Assembly: GCA_019637635.1 (NCBI GenBank)
Contig: JAHBVI010000065.1
Span: 1 to 36,072 of the forward strand
Direction: 5' to 3'
DNA from: Anaerolineae bacterium
GTDB taxonomy: Bacteria; Chloroflexota; Anaerolineae; Promineifilales; Promineifilaceae
Length of the DNA stretch: 36,072 bases
This document shows, in pieces, positions 22,001 to 28,545 of this stretch. Every line of letters starts with the position of its first letter. Position 1 is the stretch's first letter. A program made the position numbers and the translations under genes. The notes below the pieces were generated by a model, which was not told the origin of the DNA, did no database searches, and was given only the letters and a program-made list of their open reading frames with translations.

Positions 22001-23311
22001 GTAGTCGAACCAACCATGTCGGCCCTAACATCAATTGTATCTGGCTTATACGTCGGTACAAATTTAGCCATGCTTCATTTTCTCTGGATGCTCATTAATG
22101 GTTCGCTTTTGCCCCATAGAGGTGCTATTTTCCCTGCGCTGCAATCAACAGGCATTGGAGAACAGGCCGTTCGTCGATCCTGGAAAGCCTTTCATAGCGG
22201 TATGTGGCAAATTGGCGAACTCATGGTTGCCTGGAACCAATACATGGAAGAGCAGCAAAGCTGGCAGCCGCGTTCTTATGAGGGGTATGGGGCAGTGGCC
22301 GTTGATACCACACCCTTCTGGCGGCCCAAACTGCAAGGGTTGCAATCCAAGTATTATCACAGCATCGCCGAGAAAGCCTTACCTGCTGTTATTCTTGGCC
22401 TGGTCGCCCGGATTGGCGAGGTGGCGGACAAACGCATTGCCTTGCCTTGTTCTATTCTACGGGTTGACCCTAAAGACCCGAGCGAAGCCGCGCTCAAAAA
22501 AGAGTTACTCAACCAGGTGCGTCGTACCCTGAAGGCAGCAGACATCATGGTGGTCGATGCGGGCTTTAAAATCAAAGGGTGCCAAGAAGCCCAAGTACCC
22601 CGCTTTCTCCTGCGATTAGCCAAGAACTTCACCGCCCGACGCAACTATCTGCGGGACACAACGGGCAAGAAGGGCAAGCCGCCTACCAAGGGCGACCTTG
22701 TCCGTCCTCTGGCCCGCCAGCACAAGGGGAAGAAAATCGCTGCCTCTGACCCCGATGCCACGTTTAGCTGGACAATAGAAACCGGCGAGACCATTACGGT
22801 TCAGGTATGGTATGACCTGGTACGCCCTGATGTCGAGCCTGATCCTAAAGCTGACCTCTTTGATGTTTATGCCATCAGCGACCCCCGCTACGAGAATCCG
22901 TTGCTTGTGGCGACGAATGTCAAATTGAAAGCGTCAACGGCTCATGCGCTTTATACAGACCGCTGGCCGGTTGAGCAACTTCCTTTGGCTGGTAAACAAA
23001 TGGTCGGGGCGCATCGTCAGTTTGTTTTTGCGGCCGAGACCCGCCACCGTTTACCTGAACTGGTCATTTTGGCCGGTTCAATCCTCACCGGTTTGGCCGC
23101 TCTTCACCCCACCATGTCCACCGGTTTTTGGGACCGAAAGCCTGAACCCACCCCTGGTCGCTTTCGTCGGGCGTTGGCCGGGCTGCCTTTTCCGCAAAGT
23201 TACCCCTTGCCCACGGAACTTCGCCCAAAAGCCTCGGTGACCAACCACTTGCCCAAAGGGATTTTGGCTCATCGGCGGTCAAAACAGGCTGTTGCTGCCG
23301 TTTCGACTTGA
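21992..23311 (+). CDS. IS4-family DDE transposase
   Basis: The 439-residue protein catalyses cutting and joining at the element's ends. The catalytic triad can be placed at Asp105 (GYGAVAVDTTPFWRPKLQG), Asp189 (KAADIMVVDAGFKIKG) and Glu328 (LYTDRWPVEQLPLAGKQMVG). The last block fits the IS4 signature Y-(2)-R-(3)-E-(6)-K exactly: Tyr321, Arg324, Glu328, Lys335. The N-terminal region (about 1-95) is helical, with likely end-binding function; the C-terminus (HRRSKQAVAAVST) is basic. AAAGGA precedes the ATG by 10 nt. The exact subgroup inside the IS4 clan cannot be set from motifs alone. Confidence 0.9.
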   Translation: MPPVVEPTMSALTSIVSGLYVGTNLAMLHFLWMLINGSLLPHRGAIFPALQSTGIGEQAVRRSWKAFHSGMWQIGELMVAWNQYMEEQQSWQPRSYEGYGAVAVDTTPFWRPKLQGLQSKYYHSIAEKALPAVILGLVARIGEVADKRIALPCSILRVDPKDPSEAALKKELLNQVRRTLKAADIMVVDAGFKIKGCQEAQVPRFLLRLAKNFTARRNYLRDTTGKKGKPPTKGDLVRPLARQHKGKKIAASDPDATFSWTIETGETITVQVWYDLVRPDVEPDPKADLFDVYAISDPRYENPLLVATNVKLKASTAHALYTDRWPVEQLPLAGKQMVGAHRQFVFAAETRHRLPELVILAGSILTGLAALHPTMSTGFWDRKPEPTPGRFRRALAGLPFPQSYPLPTELRPKASVTNHLPKGILAHRRSKQAVAAVST

Positions 23312-23446
23312 AAACAGCTTGTTTTTGTCACATTTTTAAGGTTCTATGTTGCAGATGCCTGCATCTAAATGATACAGGCTTCATTCGATTGGCAATTTAT
23401 GTCAATAAATTTAGCGGAAAGTAGAGAATTAACAATTGACAATTGA

Positions 23447-24571
23447 TCATTTCTTGAACGTTTTTCTCTGTTGGGTCACGGTCGTCAGCCTATCCTTATC
23501 CACTTCAATGCCTAAACCAGGGCCGGTGGGCACGGTGATGGTGCTGTCTGCGGCGTTCAGAAAAAAGTGGGTGGCAATGTCCTGGTGGTAATAGCGACTG
23601 GTGGCGGAAATGTCGCCGGGCAGGGAGATGCCCGGCAGCGCCGCCAGCGCCAACTGCGCCGCCCGGCCAATGCCCGTCTCTAACATGCCGCCCACCCAAA
23701 TGCCGATGCCCGCCGCCCGGCACAGGTCGTGAATTTCCCGCGCCGTCGTCCAGCCACCCACGCGGGAGGGTTTGATGTTGATAATGTCGCAGGCGTTGAT
23801 CTCAATGGCAAATTGGGCGTCGGCCGTCGAATGGATGGATTCATCCAGGCAAAGCGGGCTTTTGATTTGCGGATGCAATTTGCTGTGCTGGTAAATATCT
23901 TCGTAGCCCAATGGCTGCTCAATCATTAGCAGGTTCAGGCCATCCATTTGCTGGAATAGGGGGGCGTCGGCCAGGGTGTAGGCGGAGTTGGCGTCTAGCA
24001 TGATGCGGGTGTGGGGGAAGGTTTGCCGGGCCAGGCGGGCCAGTTCCAGGTCGTGGCCGGGCTGGATTTTGAGTTTGATACGGCCGTAGCCCTCTCCCAA
24101 ATGCCGGGCAATCACGTCCATCGTTTGCGCCATTGTAGGCTGCATCCCAATGCTGACGCCCACTTCCACGCGGCTGCGTGATCCCTCTGGGTATGGGGCG
24201 GCCAATTTTTGGGCAAAAGAGAGGCCGTCTCGTTGGGCGATCAAATCCCAGGCGGCCTGATCTAGCGTGGCTTTAGCCAGCGGATGGCCGCGCACGTGGC
24301 GCAGCCAGTCACGCATTTGCTCCGGCTCCTGTAAATCCTGCCCCAACACGGCCGTGATGAGGAAGTCCGACAAGATGTGCCAGGCGGTCACGGCCGTTTC
24401 GTAACTGTAACCGGGGTCGTTGGTAGCCACGCATTCACCCCAACCGGTCAGCCCTTCGCTGTGCAGCGCCAGAATCAGGCAGTCGCGCTGCTGCTGCGTA
24501 CCAAAGCTGGTCTTAAACGGGCTGACCAGGGGCATGGAGATGGCGTAGAGGTCTATTTGTTCAATTTTCAT
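23447..24571 (-). CDS. menC: Enolase-superfamily o-succinylbenzoate synthase / N-acylamino acid racemase
   Basis: The 374-residue protein (ATG at 24571, MKIEQIDLYAISMPLVSPFK; a longer frame to 24616 only reads the repeat) has the two-domain enolase fold. The catalytic set is complete: Lys166-x-Lys168 (GRIKLKIQPG), metal ligands Asp193 (MLDANSAYTL), Glu218 (LMIEQPLGYE) and Asp243 (CLDESIHSTA), and the opposite base Lys267 (IINIKPSRVGG). This pattern and GIGIWVGGMLETGIGRAAQL are typical of the OSBS/NSAR group, which dehydrates SHCHC to o-succinylbenzoate in menaquinone synthesis or racemises N-acyl amino acids. No other men gene is in the window, so OSBS is favoured by family habit, not by context. 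Confidence 0.82.
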   Translation of the reverse strand: MKIEQIDLYAISMPLVSPFKTSFGTQQQRDCLILALHSEGLTGWGECVATNDPGYSYETAVTAWHILSDFLITAVLGQDLQEPEQMRDWLRHVRGHPLAKATLDQAAWDLIAQRDGLSFAQKLAAPYPEGSRSRVEVGVSIGMQPTMAQTMDVIARHLGEGYGRIKLKIQPGHDLELARLARQTFPHTRIMLDANSAYTLADAPLFQQMDGLNLLMIEQPLGYEDIYQHSKLHPQIKSPLCLDESIHSTADAQFAIEINACDIINIKPSRVGGWTTAREIHDLCRAAGIGIWVGGMLETGIGRAAQLALAALPGISLPGDISATSRYYHQDIATHFFLNAADSTITVPTGPGLGIEVDKDRLTTVTQQRKTFKK

Positions 24572-24583
24572 CGTGCGTTTGGA

Positions 24584-24646
24584 AGTGCCAGGCACAGGGC
24601 AAAACCATCTGGTCATTCCCAGGTATTGCGCCCTGTGCCTGGCACT
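24584..24646. repeat. TGCCAGGCACAGGG inverted repeat, copy 1
   Basis: AGTGCCAGGCACAGGGC (24584-24600) pairs perfectly with the sequence at 24630-24646 across a 29-nt loop. It lies between the MaoC-like stop (24654) and the menC-like start (24571) on the minus strand. Further copies are at 31647-31706 and 32853-32916, and a half copy lies near 27796. Confidence 0.8.
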
Positions 24647-24653
24647 GCTCTTC

Positions 24654-25121
24654 CTAGAAGTAAAGTAACGACACCATCTCCGCCACGCAGCCTGGTTTAT
24701 TCACCCCTTCAATTTCAATGGTGATGACGTTGACCAGTTGCAGCGCGCCTTTGGCTTCTTCCACACTTTGCAGCGTCACATGTGCCCGCACCCGCGAACC
24801 CACGGGCACGGGATGGGGGAAGCGGACTTTGTTGACGCCGTAGTTGATGCCCATTTTGAGGCCCTCATAACGCGGTTTGTCCGGGTCTACTTCGCCGGTG
24901 AGGTAGGGGATGAGAGAGAGTGTGAGGAAGCCGTGGGCGATGGGGCCGCCAAAGGGGGATTCGGCGTTGGCGCGGGCCACGCCCACGTGAATCCACTGGT
25001 GATCCAGGGTAGCGTCGGCAAAAGTGTTGACCATTTCCTGGGTAATGGTCAGCCAATCGCTGACGTGAACTTCTTGCCCAACCTGGGCCTGTAAAGCGGT
25101 GAGTGCATCTGTTTGGGACAT
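24654..25121 (-). CDS. MaoC-like (R)-enoyl-CoA hydratase-type protein
   Basis: The 155-residue protein starts at 25121 (MSQTDALTALQAQVGQEVHV) with GGAGGGAAA upstream; the longer frame to 25175 reads only an AT-rich heptad array. It is a single hot-dog domain: the block VNTFADATLDHQWIHVGVAR (about 31-50) carries the Asp40-x4-His45 pair, and ESPFGGPIAHGFLTLSLIPY is the conserved helix. The C-terminal NKVRFPHPVPVGSRVRAHVT strand is also typical. MaoC/NodN-like proteins hydrate trans-2-enoyl-CoA; the DHQW(I)H variant is common but its natural substrate is usually unknown. It is in line with the menC-like gene across the copy-1 repeat. Confidence 0.85.
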   Translation of the reverse strand: MSQTDALTALQAQVGQEVHVSDWLTITQEMVNTFADATLDHQWIHVGVARANAESPFGGPIAHGFLTLSLIPYLTGEVDPDKPRYEGLKMGINYGVNKVRFPHPVPVGSRVRAHVTLQSVEEAKGALQLVNVITIEIEGVNKPGCVAEMVSLLYF

Positions 25122-25199
25122 TTTCCCTCCTAAGAAATTATGAAGTATGAAGGATGAATTATGAATTTCGTCCAAGAATCAAGCGCATCGAGTATAGCA
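25122..25199. repeat. GAATTAT 7-bp array between MaoC-like and membrane protein genes
   Basis: Units GAATTAT, GAAGTAT, GAAGGAT, GAATTAT, GAATTTC with 7-bp spacing occur at about 25131-25168. They are the complement of the TTCATAA units at 2264-2291. No hairpin arm was found. Confidence 0.6.
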
Positions 25200-26879
25200 T
25201 CAATTAGCGGTGATGGCGTAGAGGGTGATGGTGTTGTTTTGGTAAACGGCCGTCAGGTAGGGAACGATGTCTGGCTGAAACTGGCCCAATGCTTGTTCGC
25301 GGGGGCCAAACCAGAGGTAGCGAACGTTGAATTGTTGGAGGAGGGCCTGCCGCTCGTCGTCGGGGGTGGCGGCGTCGAAGAATTGGGCGACGGCCGTGAC
25401 CTTGCCCTCATAATCTGCCGTCTCTGCCCAATGGCCTAACATCATCGGATGGCCGGTGTAAGCCGCTACCAGATTACCGGTCTGGTAATCACCCAGGATG
25501 ACGGCACGGCCGTCTTCTTGTGCCCGCAGCCATTCAACTGCCGCTAATTCATCGGCCGGGCGGAAGAAGGGATCAGGCTGCGTCAGCGCCGCAATCCGGG
25601 AGACATCGGCCAGCAGCAGGATGTTGGAGAGGCTCATCAGCAGCAGGAACAGGGCGACGATAAACTGGCTGAGTTTGGGCGTGGTGTAACGGGGATTGGC
25701 GACCAGCCGCTGCCAGAAGCGGGTTTGTTGCAGACGAGGCAGCGCCACCTCTACCAGCCCGGCGGCCGCCAGGATAGCAAAGGCCACGTGTACCCCCTGG
25801 ATAAAGCGGCGCTGCGGGCCGAGCGGGGCATAAATCAACAAGGCCACCGCGCCAATCCAACACCACAAGATGGCAAAATGGGGGCGGCTGGACGGCCGTT
25901 TCCAGACCACCAGCCCCGCCAACACCAGCATGACGCCAAAGCCCACCAGATAATGAGGCCAGGGTGGGGAAGGCGTGCCCGCCTGTGCATCCCAGATACG
26001 GAAAATGTCGTTGGTCTGCCATACATAAAAAAAGTAGAGGTAGAGTGGCGCAGGAATTAGAAATAAGAGAGCGGTTTGGAAGCCAGCTTGCCAGAGCATG
26101 GCCCGCAATTTGAATAAAAGGTACAGGAAATAGAGTACGGCCGTGACCGCCACAATGTACAGCAAAAAAGGATAGGCAATTCCCAACAACAAATTGCCCA
26201 ATCCAGCCAGAGTGGCAATCAGCCATATCCGGCGATTTGCTGCCGGCCCGGCCAACGCCTGATCGCCAATGCTTTTGAGCGCCAGCATGTCAAACAAAAT
26301 GAGCGCCGTGCCCAGGGCAATGTGGGGATAGGTGAGACCGGTGAAAAAGATGTGCGCGCCGGGGTCTTTGAAATCAAGCGGGAAGGCGTCTAGCCAATAC
26401 GGTTGCCCAACCATAAACAGCAGCCAGCCTAACCCAGAGCCAAACAGCGCCAGCAAGTAGGCGGTCCAACGGGTGAGGCGGTGGGGCAGGAACACGGCCG
26501 TAAACCCAAAAATGGTCACAAACAACCCAAACGCCGCCAACACACGGGAAATATGCCACACGGCCGTTAATGACAACCCCGTCGCTCTGGCTACCTGCCC
26601 CAACCAGACGTAAAACACGCCGATGGCCGCGCCGGGATGTGGCTCTGGCGTAAAAGGGATGGTGTAAAGCCAGGCCCCCTGCGCCCCCTGCCACATTTTG
26701 GCCCAGTATGTGAGCGAATCTTCGGGGTTCATGATCAGGTGCATGTAGACACGGCCGTCTGGGGCAGTAACAGCGCCTAACCAATAGGGCAATAGGGTGA
26801 GTACGGCCGTGACCCCCGCCGCCAACACCGCCCACACCCATTCCCGTCTGCTAATGTTTGCGCGTAAACCCATTTTCAC
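25200..26879 (-). CDS. Multi-TM membrane protein, GT-C-like
   Basis: The 559-residue protein starts with GTG at 26879 (AGGAG 7 nt upstream; an ATG two codons later is the alternative). It has about 10-12 TM helices: LAAGVTAVLTLLPYWLGAVT, LFVTIFGFTAVFLPHRLTR and others to about 450. The first outer loop has DGRVYMHLIMNPEDSLTYWA, with acidic residues in the place of the GT-C catalytic pair, and MWQGAQGAWLYTIPFTPEPH. The last 110 residues form a soluble outside domain (AAVEWLRAQEDGRAVILGDY, QTGNLVAAYTGHPMMLGHWA). It resembles Chloroflexota membrane proteins of the same general type as the large ones at 12-20 kb, but no family is certain. It holds nine ACGGCCGT octamers. Confidence 0.7.
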   Translation of the reverse strand: MKMGLRANISRREWVWAVLAAGVTAVLTLLPYWLGAVTAPDGRVYMHLIMNPEDSLTYWAKMWQGAQGAWLYTIPFTPEPHPGAAIGVFYVWLGQVARATGLSLTAVWHISRVLAAFGLFVTIFGFTAVFLPHRLTRWTAYLLALFGSGLGWLLFMVGQPYWLDAFPLDFKDPGAHIFFTGLTYPHIALGTALILFDMLALKSIGDQALAGPAANRRIWLIATLAGLGNLLLGIAYPFLLYIVAVTAVLYFLYLLFKLRAMLWQAGFQTALLFLIPAPLYLYFFYVWQTNDIFRIWDAQAGTPSPPWPHYLVGFGVMLVLAGLVVWKRPSSRPHFAILWCWIGAVALLIYAPLGPQRRFIQGVHVAFAILAAAGLVEVALPRLQQTRFWQRLVANPRYTTPKLSQFIVALFLLLMSLSNILLLADVSRIAALTQPDPFFRPADELAAVEWLRAQEDGRAVILGDYQTGNLVAAYTGHPMMLGHWAETADYEGKVTAVAQFFDAATPDDERQALLQQFNVRYLWFGPREQALGQFQPDIVPYLTAVYQNNTITLYAITAN

Positions 26880-26897
26880 CTAATCTCCTGCAAAATG

Positions 26898-26922
26898 TAG
26901 GGCGATTTGCCAAATCGCTCTA
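26898..26922. repeat. TAGGGCGATTTG palindrome
   Basis: TAGGGCGATTTG (26898-26909) and CAAATCGCTCTA (26911-26922) are complementary with one mismatch around one base. It lies in the 63-bp divergent gap before aroQ. A related element is at 31022-31051 in the pca operon. Confidence 0.7.
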
Positions 26923-26942
26923 CGGTACGGAGGTAGAGACCC

Positions 26943-27398
26943 ATGCCCAACATACTTGTCATTCACGGCCCTAATCTTAATCTGTTAGGGACACGTCAGC
27001 CAGAAGTTTACGGCCGTCATACCTTGCAAGACATCAACCAACAACTGACAATGCTGGCGGAGCAGGAAAATACCAGCCTGCAATTTATCCAATCCAACCA
27101 CGAGGGAGCCTTGATTGACGCCATTCACCAGGCCAGAGAATGGGCGCAGGGTATTCTCATTAACCCCGGCGCTTACACCCACACCAGCATCGCCATCCGT
27201 GACGCCATTGCCGGGGTGGGGCTGCCGGCCGTGGAAGTTCATCTCTCCAATATCCACGCCCGCGAGTCATTCCGGCATCATTCGCACATTGCTCCTGTTT
27301 GTGTGGGGCAAATTGCCGGCTTTGGCTGGCGCAGTTATCTGCTGGGGCTGCGGGCGCTGCTCGACCATTTGCAACCGGCTAAAGAAGATGCCAAATAA
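26943..27398 (+). CDS. aroQ: Type II 3-dehydroquinate dehydratase
   Basis: AroQ converts 3-dehydroquinate to 3-dehydroshikimate in the shikimate pathway. The 151-residue length is typical for this dodecameric, flavodoxin-like enzyme. Motifs are complete: ILVIHGPNLNLLGTRQPEVYG (split here; catalytic Tyr23 at its end), QFIQSNHEGALIDAIHQA, ILINPGAYTHTSIAIRDAI (Asn74 and His80 side), VEVHLSNIHARESFRHHS (His100) and PVCVGQIAGFGWRSYLLGL. GGAGG at 26929-26933 is a good ribosome-binding site. It is divergent from the GT-C-like gene. Its product class also links the shikimate pool to protocatechuate, the substrate of the pca genes downstream, but no functional coupling is shown. Confidence 0.95.
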   Translation: MPNILVIHGPNLNLLGTRQPEVYGRHTLQDINQQLTMLAEQENTSLQFIQSNHEGALIDAIHQAREWAQGILINPGAYTHTSIAIRDAIAGVGLPAVEVHLSNIHARESFRHHSHIAPVCVGQIAGFGWRSYLLGLRALLDHLQPAKEDAK

Positions 27399-27457
27399 AA
27401 CAATCAGGCCAAATTTGGGCAATTTGTGTCATTGGTGGCAGTTTTCCGGGGAAACAA

Positions 27458-27514
27458 AAAAAGAGCCTAGGCGCCGGTTGGATGTGAGAGACGATTTGCA
27501 CCTAAGCTCTTTTT
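27458..27514. terminator. Terminator-like hairpin with A- and T-tracts
   Basis: The arm at 27458-27474 (AAAAAGAGCCTAGGCGC) pairs with GCACCTAAGCTCTTTTT (27498-27514); the two mismatches on the plus strand become G-U pairs on the minus strand. Flanking A and T runs give a T-tract in both directions. It can serve both aroQ and the convergent SRPBCC gene. Confidence 0.7.
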
Positions 27515-27540
27515 CTGGGGGGTCATGCTCAGACAGGGCA

Positions 27541-27639
27541 GCGATGAGGTGGCGATGGGGCAGCGATGAAGTGGCGATGGGGTAGCGATGAGGCCGTAAT
27601 GTGGCTGCAATGAGGTCGCAATGTGGCTGCGATGGGGCA
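27541..27639. repeat. Nine tandem copies of an 11-bp repeat
   Basis: The units run without gaps: GCGATGAGGTG, GCGATGGGGCA, GCGATGAAGTG, GCGATGGGGTA, GCGATGAGGCC, GTAATGTGGCT, GCAATGAGGTC, GCAATGTGGCT, GCGATGGGGCA. Consensus G(C/T)(G/A)ATG(A/G/T)(G/A)G. The period is about one turn of B-DNA, so the ATG core repeats on one face of the helix. Confidence 0.9.
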
Positions 27640-27815
27640 AAAATTGGATGATGATGCCTGAACGTGGTTAGGATGTTAATACAGTGTGTCCGGCCTGACC
27701 CCTGTTCCAGGTTCTTGAAGACCCGACCCCATTTATAGGCAGGCAAGGTTACGATGAAAATTAAAAACCCACCTGTTTGTGAAAATTAGTACCATAGTGC
27801 CAGGTCTATCCCCGC

Positions 27816-28349
27816 TCAACGCGCAAAGGTCCGACCAGGTGGGGCGGGCACGGCCGTGCGCTCCTCGTCCGTCTGGGCATGGCGGCGCTGCAATTCCAGT
27901 TTTAAGCTCTCCTCCCCTTTTTTCATGGCCCACTGGTGGTTGGCCGAAAAAATCGGCTTCATCAGAAAGGAGAGAGTGCGTAGCATTGGCTTTTCGGCGG
28001 CAATGCGCCAGTCGTAAGTGATATTCACCCAGCCGCCATCCTGGGCAAATGTCCAGACACCCCGCCCCACAAAATCCCCCCACGCTTCCAGGCTAAAGCC
28101 ATACGGCCGTCGGTTCTCCGTTACCCGAAACCGCCAGCGCAAGGTGTATGGCAGCCACCCTTTGGTATATAGACTGATCACCTTACCCACGCCCGTTTCC
28201 GGGTCGCCCGGTTCCAACTCCTGCACATCCAGATACACCGCCGGCCACCACCGCACCAAGTCCGGCGCATCCCCCAGAACCTCACTGATCTCCTCACACG
28301 TACTTTGCACTCGCCAATGGGTGGTAAATTGATATTCATTTGCCGCCAT
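27816..28349 (-). CDS. SRPBCC-fold (polyketide cyclase/START-like) protein
   Basis: The 177-residue protein starts MAANEYQFTTHWRVQSTCEE (ATG at 28349; the longer frame to 28391 is not supported). The order strand, two short helices, then a curved sheet fits the SRPBCC fold: HWRVQSTCEEISEVLGDAPD, LVRWWPAVYLDVQELEPGDP, GVGKVISLYTKGWLPYTLRW, RFRVTENRRPYGFSLEAWGD and FVGRGVWTFAQDGGWVNITY, followed by a long C-terminal helix. Such proteins bind hydrophobic ligands in a deep pocket; function cannot be named. It is the last gene downstream of the pca set on the same strand but is separated from pcaB by 196 bp and a strong hairpin. Its C-terminus TAVPAPPGRTFAR includes an ACGGCCGT-encoded Thr-Ala-Val. 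Confidence 0.8.
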   Translation of the reverse strand: MAANEYQFTTHWRVQSTCEEISEVLGDAPDLVRWWPAVYLDVQELEPGDPETGVGKVISLYTKGWLPYTLRWRFRVTENRRPYGFSLEAWGDFVGRGVWTFAQDGGWVNITYDWRIAAEKPMLRTLSFLMKPIFSANHQWAMKKGEESLKLELQRRHAQTDEERTAVPAPPGRTFAR

Positions 28350-28403
28350 TGTGTTAATCCTTTTGGAGATTATGTAAGCGTCTAAAAACAACTTCCTATC
28401 TGA

Positions 28404-28462
28404 GATTAGGAGACTAAGAGATTAAGAGATTGGCGATCTCCTAATCTCTTAGTCTCCTAATC
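28404..28462. terminator. 21-bp perfect inverted repeat after pcaB
   Basis: The arms at 28404-28424 and 28442-28462 are perfect complements (GATTAGGAGACTAAGAGATT plus one base), with heptad units GAGATTA and GAGACTA, around a 17-nt loop. It lies between pcaB (stop 28546) and the SRPBCC gene (start 28349) and would reduce read-through or protect the pca mRNA. It is the longest perfect arm in the window. Confidence 0.75.
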
Positions 28463-28545
28463 ACTCAATTACCTGATTCTCCAATTACTCGCCAGCTGCG
28501 TCAGGCCATTGTGGAATTAACCGGTCGCTTGTGGGGTGCCTCCGG

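Larger units (their letters stand above)
21902..23426 (+). mobile_element. Intact IS4-type insertion sequence (1525 bp)
   Basis: The ends are a perfect 16-bp inverted repeat: CTCTACTTTCCGCTAA at 21902-21917 and its complement at 23411-23426. Directly outside, AATTA occurs at 21897-21901 and 23427-23431, a 5-bp target duplication. A single transposase gene fills the element. It contains no ACGGCCGT octamer, unlike its surroundings. Joining the flanks rebuilds a heptad inverted repeat (ATTGTCA units on the left, TTGACAA on the right), so the target was the middle of an intergenic hairpin. Intact ends, duplication and open frame indicate a recent insertion. Confidence 0.93.
27399..27815. other. 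417-bp convergent intergenic region
   Basis: This gap between aroQ (plus) and the SRPBCC gene (minus) holds a bidirectional terminator-like hairpin (27458-27514), an 11-bp tandem repeat (27541-27639) and a half copy of the TGCCAGGCAC repeat near 27796. A 105-codon minus-strand frame (27429-27746) reads across all of these and has no family features or ribosome-binding site; I do not call it. The rest, 27640-27795, shows nothing recognisable. Confidence 0.6.

Noticed and set aside
24572..24616. 15-residue N-terminal extension of the menC-like protein
   Set aside because: The extra residues come from the TGCCAGGCAC repeat; MKIEQ matches the usual start of the family.
27429..27746. 105-codon minus-strand frame over the 11-bp repeat
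   Set aside because: It reads through a terminator and a tandem repeat, has no ribosome site and no family features.
27399..27815. Search for tRNA or small RNA gene in the longest gap
   Set aside because: No cloverleaf or CCA-type end was found; only repeats and a terminator-like hairpin are visible.
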